64,000 nt of DNA from Anagrus nilaparvatae (lineage: Eukaryota > Arthropoda > Insecta > Hymenoptera > Mymaridae). This document shows positions 11,680 to 24,480 of the stretch, piece by piece. The stretch lies in contig JAKSXM010000231.1 in NCBI GenBank assembly GCA_022575985.1, forward strand, positions 27,566,501 through 27,630,500. The letters are read 5' to 3'. Positions within the stretch are counted from its first letter, which is position 1; every line of letters starts with the position of its first letter. The notes under the pieces were generated by a model. The model saw nothing but the letters and a program-made list of their open reading frames with translations. It was not told the origin of the DNA and searched no databases. Position numbers and translations under genes: made by a program.

Positions 11680-13585
11680 CGTCATCAGAAGAAAAAAAAG
11701 TACCGCTGTTTATAAAATTCGCATTAACTTTTTCCATTATTTTTCCCACTTTTCCGACTTTCCTCTAACATGCATACAGCTGCATTAAAAATTAAAAATG
11801 AAATCGCATTTTTCCCCTTGTTTGACAAATAGCTATTATGTAAATTACTTTAGCATATAAGCTATCATAATATAAAAGTATTAGAATATAAATAGCATAT
11901 TACAATTCCATGATGGGAAAAGTAAAGAATTTTTCTGAACGCACATAAATTACGATTTTATAGGCATAGCTGGTAAACAGCGATTTGGGGCCTTTATTCT
12001 TGAAGGCCTGTAGGGTTGCATACATTTTTTTCGTAATTCAAAGAATATACGCCTTTCCGTGCAGCAAAATCTACAGCTTACTTTTTAAAATGCCAATTTT
12101 TTCTTTCTATTTCATCTTGGATTTTTAAAACCATCTATTTTAAAAAACGCAGTAAATAAAATATAACTAAAATTTGAGAAAAAATATAGCCCAAGGATAT
12201 TATTTTCTATCTAAGAAATAAAATTTTTTAGTAAATATAACCTTAAAAAACAAAAATATATAATAAAAAAATTTGAATAATGCTTCTATTCTCCCTTTTT
12301 TGTTATAAAATCCGTACGAAAAATCTAGTCAATTTAATATTTTATGTATTATTTATAAATTGCATTTAAAAATATACAATTACAAAACTTTTTTTCCTTA
12401 TACATAAAAAATGTCATTTTAATACATATTATATAACAAAAAAGCCAAAAAAAACTGTTTTACTTAGTTGTGGAAAATAAAAAAAGATTTTTCAAATATT
12501 AAAGATATTTATTCACATTCATGAATTTGACATTTAACTTTTCATTCTTTATAAGTATAAAAAAAGTTATTCAGTTTGACAACTGGTAAAAAACTTCTTC
12601 TCTTTTTTATGTATACAATAAAAGATTTTAAGTATTCATTCAAAAAACTTTATAAGATTTTTGGTTTAAAAAAAAAAAAGTAAATTAAGTAAAATATGTG
12701 TGTAAATATTTTTTAAAAATAAAATAAAAAAGTTTGTATATTTTAGCGTGTTGCGGATCTGATTTACGTCAGAGAAACATAAACTACAATTAAACTTTTT
12801 AAAGCATAAAACACGTTAACTAATACTATAATTATAACAAAAGCCCTCTTTTTATTTTTGAATTATAATTTTATGTTTTAAATAAAAAAGAATAAAGGAT
12901 TATTATTATTTGATTAAATAAAAAAAGTTTAATTTTTATTAGCGAGGATTTGAAAAAAAAAAACTTTTTTACTAAGAAAGAATAAAAAAGATTATTTATT
13001 GTATTGTGGAGTTTAGTACAATGTATTAGCTATTAAATAATATTCTTGGAAATTTTATTACTTTTTTTTAACAATAGAACATTTTTTTTTCTATTACATT
13101 GATAATTTAATTACTTTTCTAGGTATATATGAGCATTTCCATTATATTTTTGATTATTTGGATATTGATTTTATTTAGATTTATGATTTTTGTTTACACT
13201 AATTTGCAGATCGATTTTATATTTTAAAATTGGTTATTTTTTAATTAAAACAACTTAGATTTTAAACCAATAACTTTTGGATTATCTAAATAATTTTTAA
13301 CATGTCTCTTTTCATAGTATATTATAGTTTCTGAAATGTCAATCCGGAAAAATATTGAGAAAAATTTCAATTTAGAAATTGGTCATTTTAGGCCAAAAAT
13401 GGGCATTTGGTTTATTAAACATAACGTTTAAAGAATTACTAATAAAAACATCGTGGTTTAGTCCTTAACAAAAAAATTAGGCCAAGTAAGTCGTTTAGTG
13501 AAAACATTAGATTTCAATGTTATTAAAAATTTTTTCATCAAATAATCTCAAACTTTTTTCTTTTTTTTAATTTATAAGCAACCAC
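11680..13585. other. A+T-rich stretch, no gene seen
   Basis: A+T-rich filler with long homopolymers. A fragment at about 13371-13398 (GAAATTGGTCATTTTAGGCC) resembles the outer arm of family E elements. No open frame of interest. Confidence 0.5.
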
Positions 13586-13589
13586 ATTT

Positions 13590-13921
13590 TTAATATGGAA
13601 CATGTTCATAGGGAATAAGGGGAATCCTGGTAATCTGAAAATCAGAGGGATGGGTAAAAAATGTCCGATTTAAATGGGATTTAGAATAATTACGATTTAG
13701 GGACTTAGAATAATTCAAGTTTGGGGCATAGAATAATTTCGATTTAGGGACTTAGAATAATACGGCTTTAGGGAACCAGAATAGTTTGGATTTAAAATCT
13801 TATCTTCTAGTAAAGGTGATAATTACAATTTATAAAAATTGCGAATTATATTGTAATGTTGTGCAACATTTATGCATTATACCTAGCCCTCAGTTATAAG
13901 TAAACATGTTTCATGTATTTA
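13590..13921 (+). mobile_element. family B element, 3' end replaced by a CACTG unit
   Basis: Begins with the family 5' end TTAATATGGAACATGTTCAT and continues into about six diverged 24-base units such as TTAGGGACTTAGAATAAT. It then reads the 3' block (AGTAAAGGTGATAATTACAA ... GTAAACATGTTTCATG). The expected terminal hairpin is missing: the element is cut where CACTGAAAAAAAATTCCGG starts at 13922. That start belongs to the adjoining GC-rich minisatellite. Confidence 0.7.
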
Positions 13922-14089
13922 CACTGAAAAAAAATTCCGGTTGCCGCAACCGGAATTCCGGCTGCGGCAACCGGATTTTCCAGTTGCGGCAACCGGAATT
14001 CCAGTTGCGGCAACCGGATTTTCCAGTTGCGGCAACCGGAATTCCAGTTGCGGTAACCGGAATTCCGGTTGCGGCAACCGGAATTCCAG
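13922..14089. repeat. GC-rich palindromic minisatellite, 21/22 bp unit
   Basis: Seven copies of a core TTGCGGCAACCGG are separated by AATTCCRG or ATTTTCCAG, giving a 21 or 22 base period from 13935. The core is close to its own reverse complement, so each unit can fold. The array is introduced by CACTGAAAAAAAAT, and the same introduction precedes a diverged relative at 19345. Both overlapping plus-strand frames (13906-14118 and 13941-14195) are translations of the array with repeated GNRNS or PVAATGI residues; I do not regard them as genes. Confidence 0.85.
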
Positions 14090-14129
14090 CTTTGAAAAAT
14101 GGATTTTTTTTTACGTAAAAGACATACTC

Positions 14130-14400
14130 AATATCTTGGATCTGATAATTAATTTTTTGAAAATTTTTTCTTACCTAATTGTCTTTAGAACCTAATTATT
14201 TCATATAAAAGTGCTATAGTTTTAAAATTACCGTATTTACTCGATTTTGTAGATCTGATACCTAGTTTTATGCAAATTTTTTGCATTAAAAACCTAAAAC
14301 AAAGCTCATTTTTTTTTTTTCGTAATAGTACCGATTTTTTTTCAATGGAAGTTTTGTTTTTAAAAATATCATTTTTTAGATTTTTTGAATCTGATACCTA
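14130..14400. repeat. degenerate direct repeats with ATCTGATACCTA
   Basis: The motif GATCTGATAATTA (about 14137), GATCTGATACCTA (about 14253) and GAATCTGATACCTA (about 14385) recurs at intervals of about 115-130 bases, with T-rich sequence following each copy. This looks like an eroded tandem repeat. No coding evidence. Confidence 0.4.
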
Positions 14401-14540
14401 ATTTTTTTGTGGTAGTTTAAAATGACAATATCAAAAAAAAGATGATTTTTAGTTTTTTTAATAAATAGACCATTAAGAATATTTTGTTATTGCTTGGTGA
14501 ACCGTATAGCCAATAATTTGTTGGCGGTTTTTAATTATCT

Positions 14541-14760
14541 TTGCGTTTAAAACCATTTGCAATCATTCAAACGAGAAGAAATTCCGGCTTCTGGAATCGG
14601 AATTCCGGAATTGTTTTGAATCTCAATCTAGAAGGCCCATTTGACCAAATTATAGATATTCAGGAAATTTTTTTAACCATATTAACAAACCCTGAAAGTT
14701 TGGAGCAGCTCATAGCTTCGAAGACAGTGGAATCTCCTTGTCAGTCTTGAAAATTCATAC
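14541..14760 (+). other. 69-codon open frame with mixed composition, uncertain
   Basis: The frame runs from ATG at 14541 to a stop near 14750. Its first part crosses a degenerate copy of the GC-rich 21 bp unit (GGAATTCCGGAATT, about 14600). The last 38 or so residues, with IIDIQEIFLTILTNPESLEQ and a C-terminal ESPCQS, have balanced polar and hydrophobic composition unlike other frames here. It could be a fragment of a coding exon or transposon protein. I recognise no family, and no splice context is evident. Confidence 0.2.
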
Positions 14761-17700
14761 AATCAAGTATAGAAATCTTTGTATATTTTCAAAGTTCTTC
14801 TTACTAGCTTAAAGTCTTTAACATTAACTCTATAAAGGATTAAACAAGTTTCTAAATTTAACCAAAATGAATAGACCCTGCTTTCTCCAACTTCCACATG
14901 AAAGGTACTCCCATAGAATATAAACCCATATATAAATTTTCTTTTATTTATAAAAAATTTCTTGATTTTTATATTAAACTTTTTACCGAGAAAAACGTAT
15001 TTAATATTTATCAATTTCTATACTTATTAGAAAATGTCATTTCATCGGAGGACAATAATAATATTTATTTGTGTGATATATAGGGAATTACTATAATTAT
15101 TATTACTTGTGTTTCCATTTATATGTGTGTGTGTGTGTATGATGTGTCCCATGACACGCGTCATTTCGTGCATATGGTCGAAAATTATATTATTTTATAT
15201 ATAGCATAGAAAATTTAGCTTCAGGCTTTATTACTCACCTACAGAGACTGAGAGAGATAGGTAAACTTTCGTGTGTGTTTATAACTTAATTTTAAAATAT
15301 TTAAACTTTTGTTTTATAAAAAATCAAGCATTTTCTTATATTTATATCAGGATTTATATGCATATTTTAGCCTGGAAAATATGTATATTTTTTTTTTAAT
15401 TCTTTGGTGCTCAGAAAATTGTGTTTTTCTTTTTTAATTTTGACATTAATTTTTAAATCATATGCTTAAATCTGTACAAATAATTGTATTTTTTTAATAC
15501 TGTACTGTATTTTATGCTGTAGCATTCAAATCACATTTTCAGGATCTTATAAATGTTTTTTCATCATATAATCAAAATTTTTGGAGTAAAATCCCAGGCT
15601 AATGTGTAAAAAACTATTTTCTAAAATTTAATTAAAAATTTTATTTTATAATTTCACAAGGATATAAAGTATGTTTATTTATCTAAAAAATTTATAATTG
15701 ATTTTATAAAAAGTTTCCTTTTAAAACTTTATAGAAATATTGATTATATTTATTGCACAGATTAGAAACCTCCCTATGCCCATTTTTATGGAAAATGAGA
15801 TTTTTATATGGGCTTAATCGTCGCAAAATTATCTATTAGATAGTGCAAATAATTTTTTCTTATTGTTTATAATTAGCGAAATTGCTATATCACTATCACC
15901 TGTATTGATAAATTTTTTTTTTTTTTTTGGTTCTATAAAAACGTATTTTTTGGTAGAAATGCTTATTTTTTTAAAAACTATATTTAATTACATTATTAAA
16001 TCAATTGAAACGCGTTTCTTTAAACATCTCGAAATCGTTAAATATAAAAAGTTTTTAATCTGTAAGGCAGATTTTATCGAAGAAAATCCAAGCTCCTGAT
16101 TAAAAGCATTTACTTTAGCAATCAATAATTATAAGCTTTTGTTTGATTTTTTAAAACTAAAAATTCTGGAATCAATTGATTGCGTTCTGAAAATTTATAA
16201 AAAATGTCTACAATGTACCGTTTGAGTAATATCTGAAATTCCTCCTATCTTTTGTTTGTATACATGAATTGATGCAAAGCTTCAAGTACGAAGTAAACTA
16301 ACCTTCTCATCATTGTCTACTTATTAACATTTCAACTACTGAACTAATTTACACTGACCAACTTGACCTATTGAAGCTAGTGAAGCCAACTTGAATGGTT
16401 AAAGTGGCTATCTTAACTCCCCTTCGATGAATAAATAACCCTTATCGTTACTTACTTTATGAATACTACTTCATTAATAATAACCAATTACAATTTTACC
16501 TGCCTATTGAGTTTCGAAATTGTTTTCGTTTACAAATAATCCCTTAAGAGACTTGTATAAATTCACAAGAAGATGCCATGACATTTAGTTAACAACAGGG
16601 TATCAGGAGATCAAGCCTTGCTGAAATTTTTCATTTTTAGCTTAAAACAGCAATTACCCTAAAATTTTTTGGCATAAATATTTTTTTAAATTAAAAATAC
16701 ACTTTTCATAAATTTTATGCGGTTTCCAAAAACAATTTTCTGTGACAGAAAAAAGAGTCCCATTAAATGAAAGGAAGTTATCCAAGAAGGATCCTATAAA
16801 AAACATAAAATAATTTTTAAGCTTGAAATCTTTTGGTAAACTAAATGTCTTAGAATCTTTGTGTTTTACTAAGTCTTTCAAAACTAACGAGTATTTCACC
16901 AACTTCTAGACGTAAACACTGAAACAACTACTAAGCTTTCTAAGACAATTTATAATCAAAATAAGTTATTATTTTTTATTTTTCTTTGGACTTGCGGAAA
17001 ACTTGTTGTCAAAGATAAGCTCATCAAGAATTTCGTTTACTCAACTGTTATACGAATCTAGCAAACGTCTACAATTAGTCTAGACATTAATAATTAACCA
17101 TATTCACCCATAGAAATATGAAATACTAAAATTTCTAAAGCTTTTAATATTTTCGTGGATTTAATTTCAATTATAAAATATTAAATCTTAAAAATTATTT
17201 TAAATCTTATTTTTGGTGTGTTTCTAACATATTTAAGGAGGAAAACGTGGTTTGTAAACAATATAAATCCTTGTTCTTTGTAACAAGATTATACCTAACC
17301 AACTAATTTAACTGCGTGCGGTTAAAATTTTATACTAACATAACCAACTATCCTAACTTACATTTATTATACGTAAAATCTTATTTATTGAATTTTAGTA
17401 TAAAGTATTTGTAAGTATTTTTTCATAATATAAAAAATTGTCAAGAATATGAAAAAGCTTCTTAGACAGAATTTTCTTCACGTGTATGAAAGTATAAAGT
17501 TATATGTTGGGTAAAAAAAGAACGTTGAAATAATAATTTTATATTTATTCTTGAAGAATTTAATAAAATAATAAAAATCTGATTAAAGTGACATGAAATT
17601 TTGTAATTTTTTAAATTTTCATATACATGCTGATTTTATATAAAATAAAAATCTTATTGATTTCTTGTTGAAAATTTTAATACTTTTTTTGAAATTTTAA

Positions 17701-19340
17701 AATAATCTGCTGTCAGAAAGCACGTATTTTCCAGCCGCGGCGAGATTCGAAAATTGATTTCGCCTCATATACCAATTTACTTTAGATCTGGGAAATTCTT
17801 TACTTAGGATATAAATATAAAATTTAATTATAACTCACTGAATAATTCAAATATTTATTTAAAAATCAATAAATTAATACGATTTAAAACTCATACGCTA
17901 AGTGGGGTGTTGAATAGATTTTTTATTCATTGAATATTCCTCGAAAACACTAAAATAATAAATATGATTTTTTTAGGCACTTTAAAAATTAAAAAAAAAA
18001 AAAGGAAACAATAATTTAATTAAAACATGTTGGTTAGTCCACAATTATGTATCTGATGAGTACAACAGGGAGGTTTTATTATTAACTGTAAATATATAGG
18101 GAAAATGATTCGAATGGTTGAACACATATGAAAAGAGAGAAACAGAAGATATAATATATTTATTTGGTATATACCCGCATTTCAAGGCAATACAAACCAA
18201 ACCTACTGTTACGATTAATTAAACTGGTGATAACGTGCATGGATGACTCGATTATTGCATGACTTAACTTCATTATGTACAGAAGGCGCTTTTTCTCTTT
18301 ACAGCCTACAATTTATTTTACAATTATGTATGTTATTATTGTTTTCATATTTTCTTGTTTTTTTTTTTAAATTAAAAAATCTATACAACAAATAATTTAT
18401 TTGCGGTTAGGTAAGATAATTACAACAATTTTATTTTATTGTAATATTTTTGTAGCTTCATTTTTTTTTGCAAGCTCTTGTTTGTTTTCAAATTATTTCT
18501 GACCACAAATAAAATTAAAGAAGTTTCGGACAAATGGACAATGAATTTATTGGGTTGTTTAAGACATACTAGCAGATGAGCTTACGGCAAATGTTTATAA
18601 TCTGTGACCATAGGGTAATAGAAATTGATAGTTGTGAACCTAAATTATGTAGGTCATAAAATTAGCAACTAATTAATTGTGAAAGGTTAAACATACGCAG
18701 AAAATTATTTAAAACTTTTAAAGATTTGTGATTAACAAACTCATGCTTTAACATTAATGAATAAGTAAATTTCCAGTCTCACCACAGTAGGCTTTACTAA
18801 ATCTGCAACGTATTTTACCAAAATACAAACCTAAGACGAATTGTGCATACAATGATTAATCATTAAATTTAAACTTTTCGTGAACAAAAACAGTATGTTT
18901 ATATTTTTGATGCAGAAATGCACGATATTATTATGCACGTAATAATTAGTTTGTCGAGTACTTGACTTGTTCATTTTTCGTATATGTGCAAAATAAAAAA
19001 AAATTAAAGTATTAAAAATATTATTTTATAATTTAAATTCGAATAGTTTTCATAAGTTAGACATATCCTAAGCAAAATAGAATCTGATTTTTGACTCTAA
19101 AAAATATTCCAATAATTACTGATTGGTAAAATTAATATTTTCGATCCATGTACTTTGTAAATTGTAAGCTTTAGCGGGAATAATTATAACGTTAGCAAGA
19201 CCACGCTAATTTCTAATGTTTTTTTGATGCAGTAATGATATTTTTTACGATACTTTTTAAATGTACAACGAGCGAAGCCTAAAATTCTGACCTTTGTTTT
19301 AGGGCCGTGCAGACAAAAAACAAATTTTGCCATAAAATAT
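14760..19340. other. long stretch without recognisable gene
   Basis: A+T-rich DNA with a (TG)n tract at 15124-15138. A fragment at 15928-15966 has CTATAAAAACGTATTTT and resembles the right part of family D. A family E fragment lies at 17705-17760 (AGAAAGCACGTATTTTCCAG). Segments near 16.25-16.62 and 18.17-18.32 kb are less A+T-biased and appear low-copy; they could be regulatory or exonic, but no frame supports that. Confidence 0.45.
15124..15138. repeat. (TG)n microsatellite
   Basis: Seven and a half TG units, followed by a CpG-containing segment (GACACGCGTCATTTCG). Simple repeat. Confidence 0.8.
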
Positions 19341-19344
19341 GTTA

Positions 19345-19440
19345 CACTGAAAAAAAATCTGGTTGCCTTTACCGGAATTCCTGTTGCTGTTACTGGATTT
19401 CTGGTTGGCGCTACAGGAATTCCGATTGAGACAGTCAGAA
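19345..19440. repeat. diverged copy of the CACTG-led 21 bp minisatellite
   Basis: Begins CACTGAAAAAAAATCTGG and continues with about four units on a 21-base spacing: GGTTGCCTTTACCGGAATTCC, then TGTTGCTGTTACTGGATTTC and weaker ones. It shows the same introduction and the same phase as the array at 13922, but is much more mutated. It passes into family B sequence at about 19443. Overlapping frames on both strands (19299-19568, 19363-19602) read this repeat and the adjoining B copy. Confidence 0.65.
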
Positions 19441-19442
19441 TT

Positions 19443-19826
19443 GTTTTTCTTAGTCCCTAAATCGAAATTATTTAAAGTCCCATTTGACCCCCCCCCCCCC
19501 TTAAATCGGACTTTTTTTACTATCCTCTTGATTTTCAGATTTCCAGGGTACTCCTTCCCAATAAACATGTTCCATTTTAAAATTACATTTAACAGCTTCT
19601 AAGGGGTCAATTTTCACTTTTTCACCCCAAAAAAGTCCCTAAACCCAAATTGTTCTAAGTCCCGAAATCTAAATTATTGAAAGTCCATTTGACTCCCTCC
19701 CTAATATCTCACATTTGATCACACTGAAATATGTTGCATTTGACCCCACCCACCAAATTACATGCTTGAAATACCCCCCCCCTACCCCCGCATATAAACA
19801 TGTTCCATGTTAAAAGTTGTTTTTTA
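19443..19826 (-). mobile_element. two adjacent family B 5' halves, minus strand
   Basis: Two minus-oriented pieces follow each other. The first (19443-19577) has CTTAGTCCCTAAATCG, a 13-base C run (19488-19500) and ends AAACATGTTCCATTTTAA. The second (19583-19826) has AAAAGTCCCTAAACCC units, GACCCCACCC tracts and ends ATAAACATGTTCCATGTTAA. Both lack the 3' hairpin end. Confidence 0.65.
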
Positions 19827-19944
19827 GGTGAATAAAATTTCTGTGAATAAAAAAATTTATTAATCGGATTTCGGTGAAAATTCTTCGGCCTCAGGTGCAA
19901 ATTTCAACCTTCAATTTGGGATCTTGCGATCACCGTCTTAACTT

Positions 19945-20184
19945 AATTTTTTTGGGGGGGGGGTCAAATGGACTTAAAATAATTTCAATTTACGGACTTA
20001 AAATAATCCGGGTTTTTAGGGACTTAGAATAATTTCGATATAGGGGTAAAGAATAATAAGGATTTCAGGTGTTTAAAATTATTTTTTTTTTTCTTAAGGA
20101 CTTAAAATTATAGAGGCTTCAAGATTCAAAATATAAATTTAACGTTGTTTGTGAGTTCACAAACTGGTTATAAATTTTTTCCAC
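19945..20184 (+). mobile_element. family B 3' half
   Basis: Starts with a 10-base G run in TTTGGGGGGGGGGTCAAATGG and carries about six 24-base units. It ends with the hairpin TTTGTGAGTTCACAAAC followed by TGGTTATAAATTTTTT. This is the recurrent 3' end of the family, here with GAGTTC in the loop. Confidence 0.65.
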
Positions 20185-20603
20185 GCTAGACGCTAAACAT
20201 AATTTTAGAGATTTTACCTGTTGGTATATCTAGATTTTGAAATTTGGTTGGCAATTTGCTAATTCTCCTGCATATTAACTGTGCTTGTCGCTATTGTAAA
20301 ATGCGTCTTTAGTACAGTTTGTATAGCCAAAGCTGCATATATATTTTAAATTTTTATTAAAAAACAACTTGAAGTAATATTTTATAAAATTATAATTTGA
20401 AAAACTAGGCAGCTTTGGTGATACAAACCACCAAAAATTAATTACTAAGACACTTAAAAAGAAATCTTAGTCTTTAATTTTCCAAATTTTAAGTTTATAG
20501 CTTAATTTTTATATTTTTGGGGTTTTACGGGGTTTGTCCATCATTCGAGATCTAGAGCAGCTATGATATCCCATGGGGTTTTAAAAGTAAGTGCCATATG
20601 AAA

Positions 20604-21036
20604 AAGTTTTAAAATGGGGCATTTTCATGGGGTGGGGTATTTGAAAAAGGCCCTGAATTCGGTAGGGGGGTCAAAAAAGGAAGTTGATAGAGGGAGGGGT
20701 CAATTAAACTTAAAATAATTTAGGTTTAGGGATTTAAAATAATTTGATTTTAGGGATTTGAAATTATTTCAATTTAGGGACTTTGAATACTCTATTACTA
20801 CAATACTACTATTTAGGAACTTTAAATAGAATACTTTTGGTTTATGAACTTATGAATTATTATGGACTATTGGGTTTAAAATTATTATTTAATAATTTTA
20901 ATTTAGAGACTTATATAATTTCGGTTCAAGGATTATAATAATTAGGAAATATAAGTTGAAATTGTTATAAGTTAAAGTGTCTTATGCTCGTTGGTTGTAT
21001 TATCTCGATGGTTAATACACAAACCTGTTATAATTT
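20604..21036 (+). mobile_element. family B element, second subfamily (diverged)
   Basis: The 5' part reads GGGGTGGGGTATTTGAAAAAG, as in the second subfamily (37.3, 52.6, 58.8 kb). About nine diverged 24-base units follow. The 3' part has GCTCGTTGGTTGTATTATCT and CACAAACCTGTTATAATTTT. The canonical 5' TTAACATGGAACATG is not recognisable. Confidence 0.6.
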
Positions 21037-21039
21037 TTT

Positions 21040-24000
21040 TTATTTATTGTTAGCATATATTTTAAAAGAAATTCAACTTTTTTTTTGCTATACCTAAAAA
21101 CTGTTTTTGGGTACTTTCAACTCCCCGAAAGGATCGGAATATGACTTTAAAATTTTGCAGAAATTTTTCCTGAAATGTTTATTTATAATCTAAATAAAAT
21201 TTTTGATAAAAGATGAACTTTGAACATAATATTTTCTACAAACGCCTTATATTTAATCTTATTACCTGTACTATAAATCGAGGTCATACAAAACAAAATT
21301 TAGCATTAGTTAAATGCGCATCTAGAACACTGGACACGCACAAATCACTTTTAACTTTTTTAAATACTTGAAGCACAAATTTAGTGTTAAAAGTATGAAT
21401 AAATAGTTGTTTAACACTTATTATAAATTTGACATTAAATGCATTAGTCGAGTTGAACATTACTATGCGAAATGCTTGGCACTTGACACATTTTCCAGAA
21501 TAATTAAACAAAACGCGTTTGAAAAATGAACAAAATTGCTTTAGAACTCAATTTCAAATATTCTTTTATTTAATTTTTCAATGAAACCATTGCTTATACG
21601 TGATGAGAAAATTTTTATAAAATACGAAAAAATAATTTCTTGCCACTGATGAAGAAAAACTTTTTGAAAGTAAAAAAATGCACTGTGCCATTTGAGTAAT
21701 TTTCAAAACTTATTTATTGTAATACTTAACCCTAAATAATCGGGGTTCTCGCAATCAAGAATATTAGAAAAATGCATGAATATTTTTGTGGTTGGATGAT
21801 TAGAGTCATTAAAAAATAGTTTTTTTAGACTTTTAAAAAAATTAGCACCATATTTTAAAATGTTCAAGCTGAATTAACAAGGGTGGCGAAAACTGTATAC
21901 TTTGACGAAAATCCCCTTCTCTGCCCTAGCTATGTAAATTAAAAAAAAATTATTACAAACTTTTATATAACTAGAAAAAATTTGTGTAATTTTTTTTAAT
22001 TCAACGTTTGTAAATTTAAATAAATATTTATACAAAAAGAAAAAGTATAATTTTCTCAGATTCTTATTATATTACTATATTCTTAATTCTTAATTTAACT
22101 TTTATTAAACTAATGAATGATAATTAAAAAAAAAAAAAGTTTGACGATAATTTTTTTTTGCCATATTTTATTCATGTATATTCAAAAGAGATTATTTTAA
22201 TACCTTGTTGAAAATTTATTTTTTTTTTTTATTATTATTAAAAAAGTTTTTTTTAGTAAAAAAAGTATAATATATCCAAGTTTTTAATACAAAAAAAAAA
22301 AAAAATAATAAAAAAAAAATTTTTTAATAAATTCAATTAAATTTTTTTATTTTATTTCATCAGTAGTATATATTTTAGTCAAATGATCGTGTTGATAGGT
22401 GTATTTTGTTAAAAGCACATAGGAAAAATAAAAAAGGTAAATATAAATAAAACCAATTTAGACAGATGACATAAAACAAAAAATTGTACATATCAGTTTC
22501 TCTTTTAAAAAAGTCAATTAAGCAGTATTTTATTTTTCAATGAAATAATCAACTAAATAATAAAAATTAATTATACTTTATTTAAATAAAATAAATTTTC
22601 ATTCTGGTACAGAGAGAAAATCAGGGAGAAAATAGATTAATCTGAAATGAATAAAGACGTTCATTTACAATAAAAACCACATTTAAGTAAATGTGGATCG
22701 AATTAGCCACTAAAACAAATTGATTTTATTGAAAAACCCTTAATCAAAATATACTGCAAAACCTCAAAAAAAGAAAATTTAATTTAAAGTCATCCTTTTT
22801 TTTGATGTACGTAAAAGAATAAGAAGAGGCTTAACTTACAAATATAGGATATAAATGTTATATCATACAAAGTTGCGTGTATCGATTGTATCTAGGGTGT
22901 ATTAATGTAGCGCAGACTCAGTCTACTTTTTCCATGAGAAAATTTTACAATTTTTTCTATAAATCATCAAATTATAATATCAACTTTTTTTTTTTTTATT
23001 GAAAATAAGGATTTTTGAGAGACATTTGTGCAAGATTTTTATTTTCTCTCTTAAAACTAAAAAAAAAAAAAATATCCTGACCTAGCTTTTATAGTTTGTT
23101 AGAGATAAAAATATCAAGTAAAAAAAAATTGATAGAGCATTCATGAATAAAAAAATTGAAATATTTTTATACGATCATCTTCTTTTTCTCAAGAATTTAC
23201 AATTTTTATTCAACCGTTTTAAATATTAAATTCTGACCAATTTTTTTTTTTTTTTTTTTAATATTCTGATTTATTGATTAAAAAAAAAAAAGAATATTTT
23301 TTTTTGTGTTAAATTTACTTGAGTATTACTTGTTTAAAACACTCTTGGGTCTAGTAAATTTTCTATTATTTTTTTTTTTTGAAAAATTTTGTACTGGTAT
23401 GTGGAAATCACTTGGGAATTTTATAATAATATAAACTTCCTATACACTATTTACAAATAATTTAAATTCATGTTCTCTATTTTTCAAAAACGTACCTAAT
23501 TTTTATTTATTTATTTTCTAAATTTTATTTAAAAACAAAAATTTTTTAACAACAAAAAATAATCGAATAACAATTTTTATTTTTTTTGCAACGACGCGTA
23601 ACGAATAACAAAAAAAATTTAACATTACCGGAAATTCTCTCTAGGGAATTTACATCCTTTTTTTTTAAGGTTCTATCTAAATCTCTAAAAGAAAAAAAGG
23701 AAAAAATAAGTTTAATTGAATGTTAATGAAAATGAATGACTTTTTTTTTAATAATAACAAAGAATTATTAACTTTTTTTGTTAGTAAATTAACAACCAAA
23801 ACGTTCATTTAAAAGGTTTAAATAATTTAATACTATAATGATTATTAAAACCTACATCGTATTTTATAAATTTTCTATTCAAACATGAGAAAATATTCAT
23901 ATTCAAAAACATACAAAAACTTTTCACTAAAACTCTCTTTATATTCTCTACGCTGAAAATTATTACAACTAATTACTATTTAAACGTAAATAACGGAATT

Positions 24001-24480
24001 TCTCAGTAAATAAACTTTGATTTTTACTTCATGATAAAAAAGGTCAACTTATAGTCCGCATACACAACTTTTGTTTAAACAATAAAAAACATTTTTTTTT
24101 TTCATTATTTTGTAATATTAAAATAATTTCTTTTGCACATATTAAATATTTTACGTATAAATAATAATATAACTGTAACTCTCTGCTATGTGTAATTATT
24201 TCCGTCTGTTGACCATATAGTTTATAATATAGCTTTATAAATGCAAGCCATATAGTTTTCCATTATTATTATTATACTTTGTATTTTTTAATTATTCTCT
24301 TTTTGTTTATTACGAACTAAAATTATAGTGAATTTATAGAAATTAGTAATGATAATATATGCACTTTTTTAAGTTTTTATGTGTAAGGTTAATTTATTTT
24401 TTTTTTAATTTCCTAGTTTTTCACTAGTATAACTAAGTGTGTTTTGTCCAAAAAAAATGATCACTAACAAAATTTGGGCA
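21040..24480. other. A+T-rich stretch, no gene seen
   Basis: Contains many A and T runs of 10-17 bases, densest between 22.1 and 23.8 kb. A family E fragment lies at 21640-21693 (TTGCCACTGATGAAGAAAAA). The minus-strand frame 21284-21511 has no recognised similarity. Nothing supports a gene. Confidence 0.5.

Noticed and set aside
13906..14195. Two plus-strand frames encoding short peptide repeats
   Set aside because: Both are translations of the 21/22 bp minisatellite. The unit length alternates between 21 and 22, so neither frame is maintained by selection.
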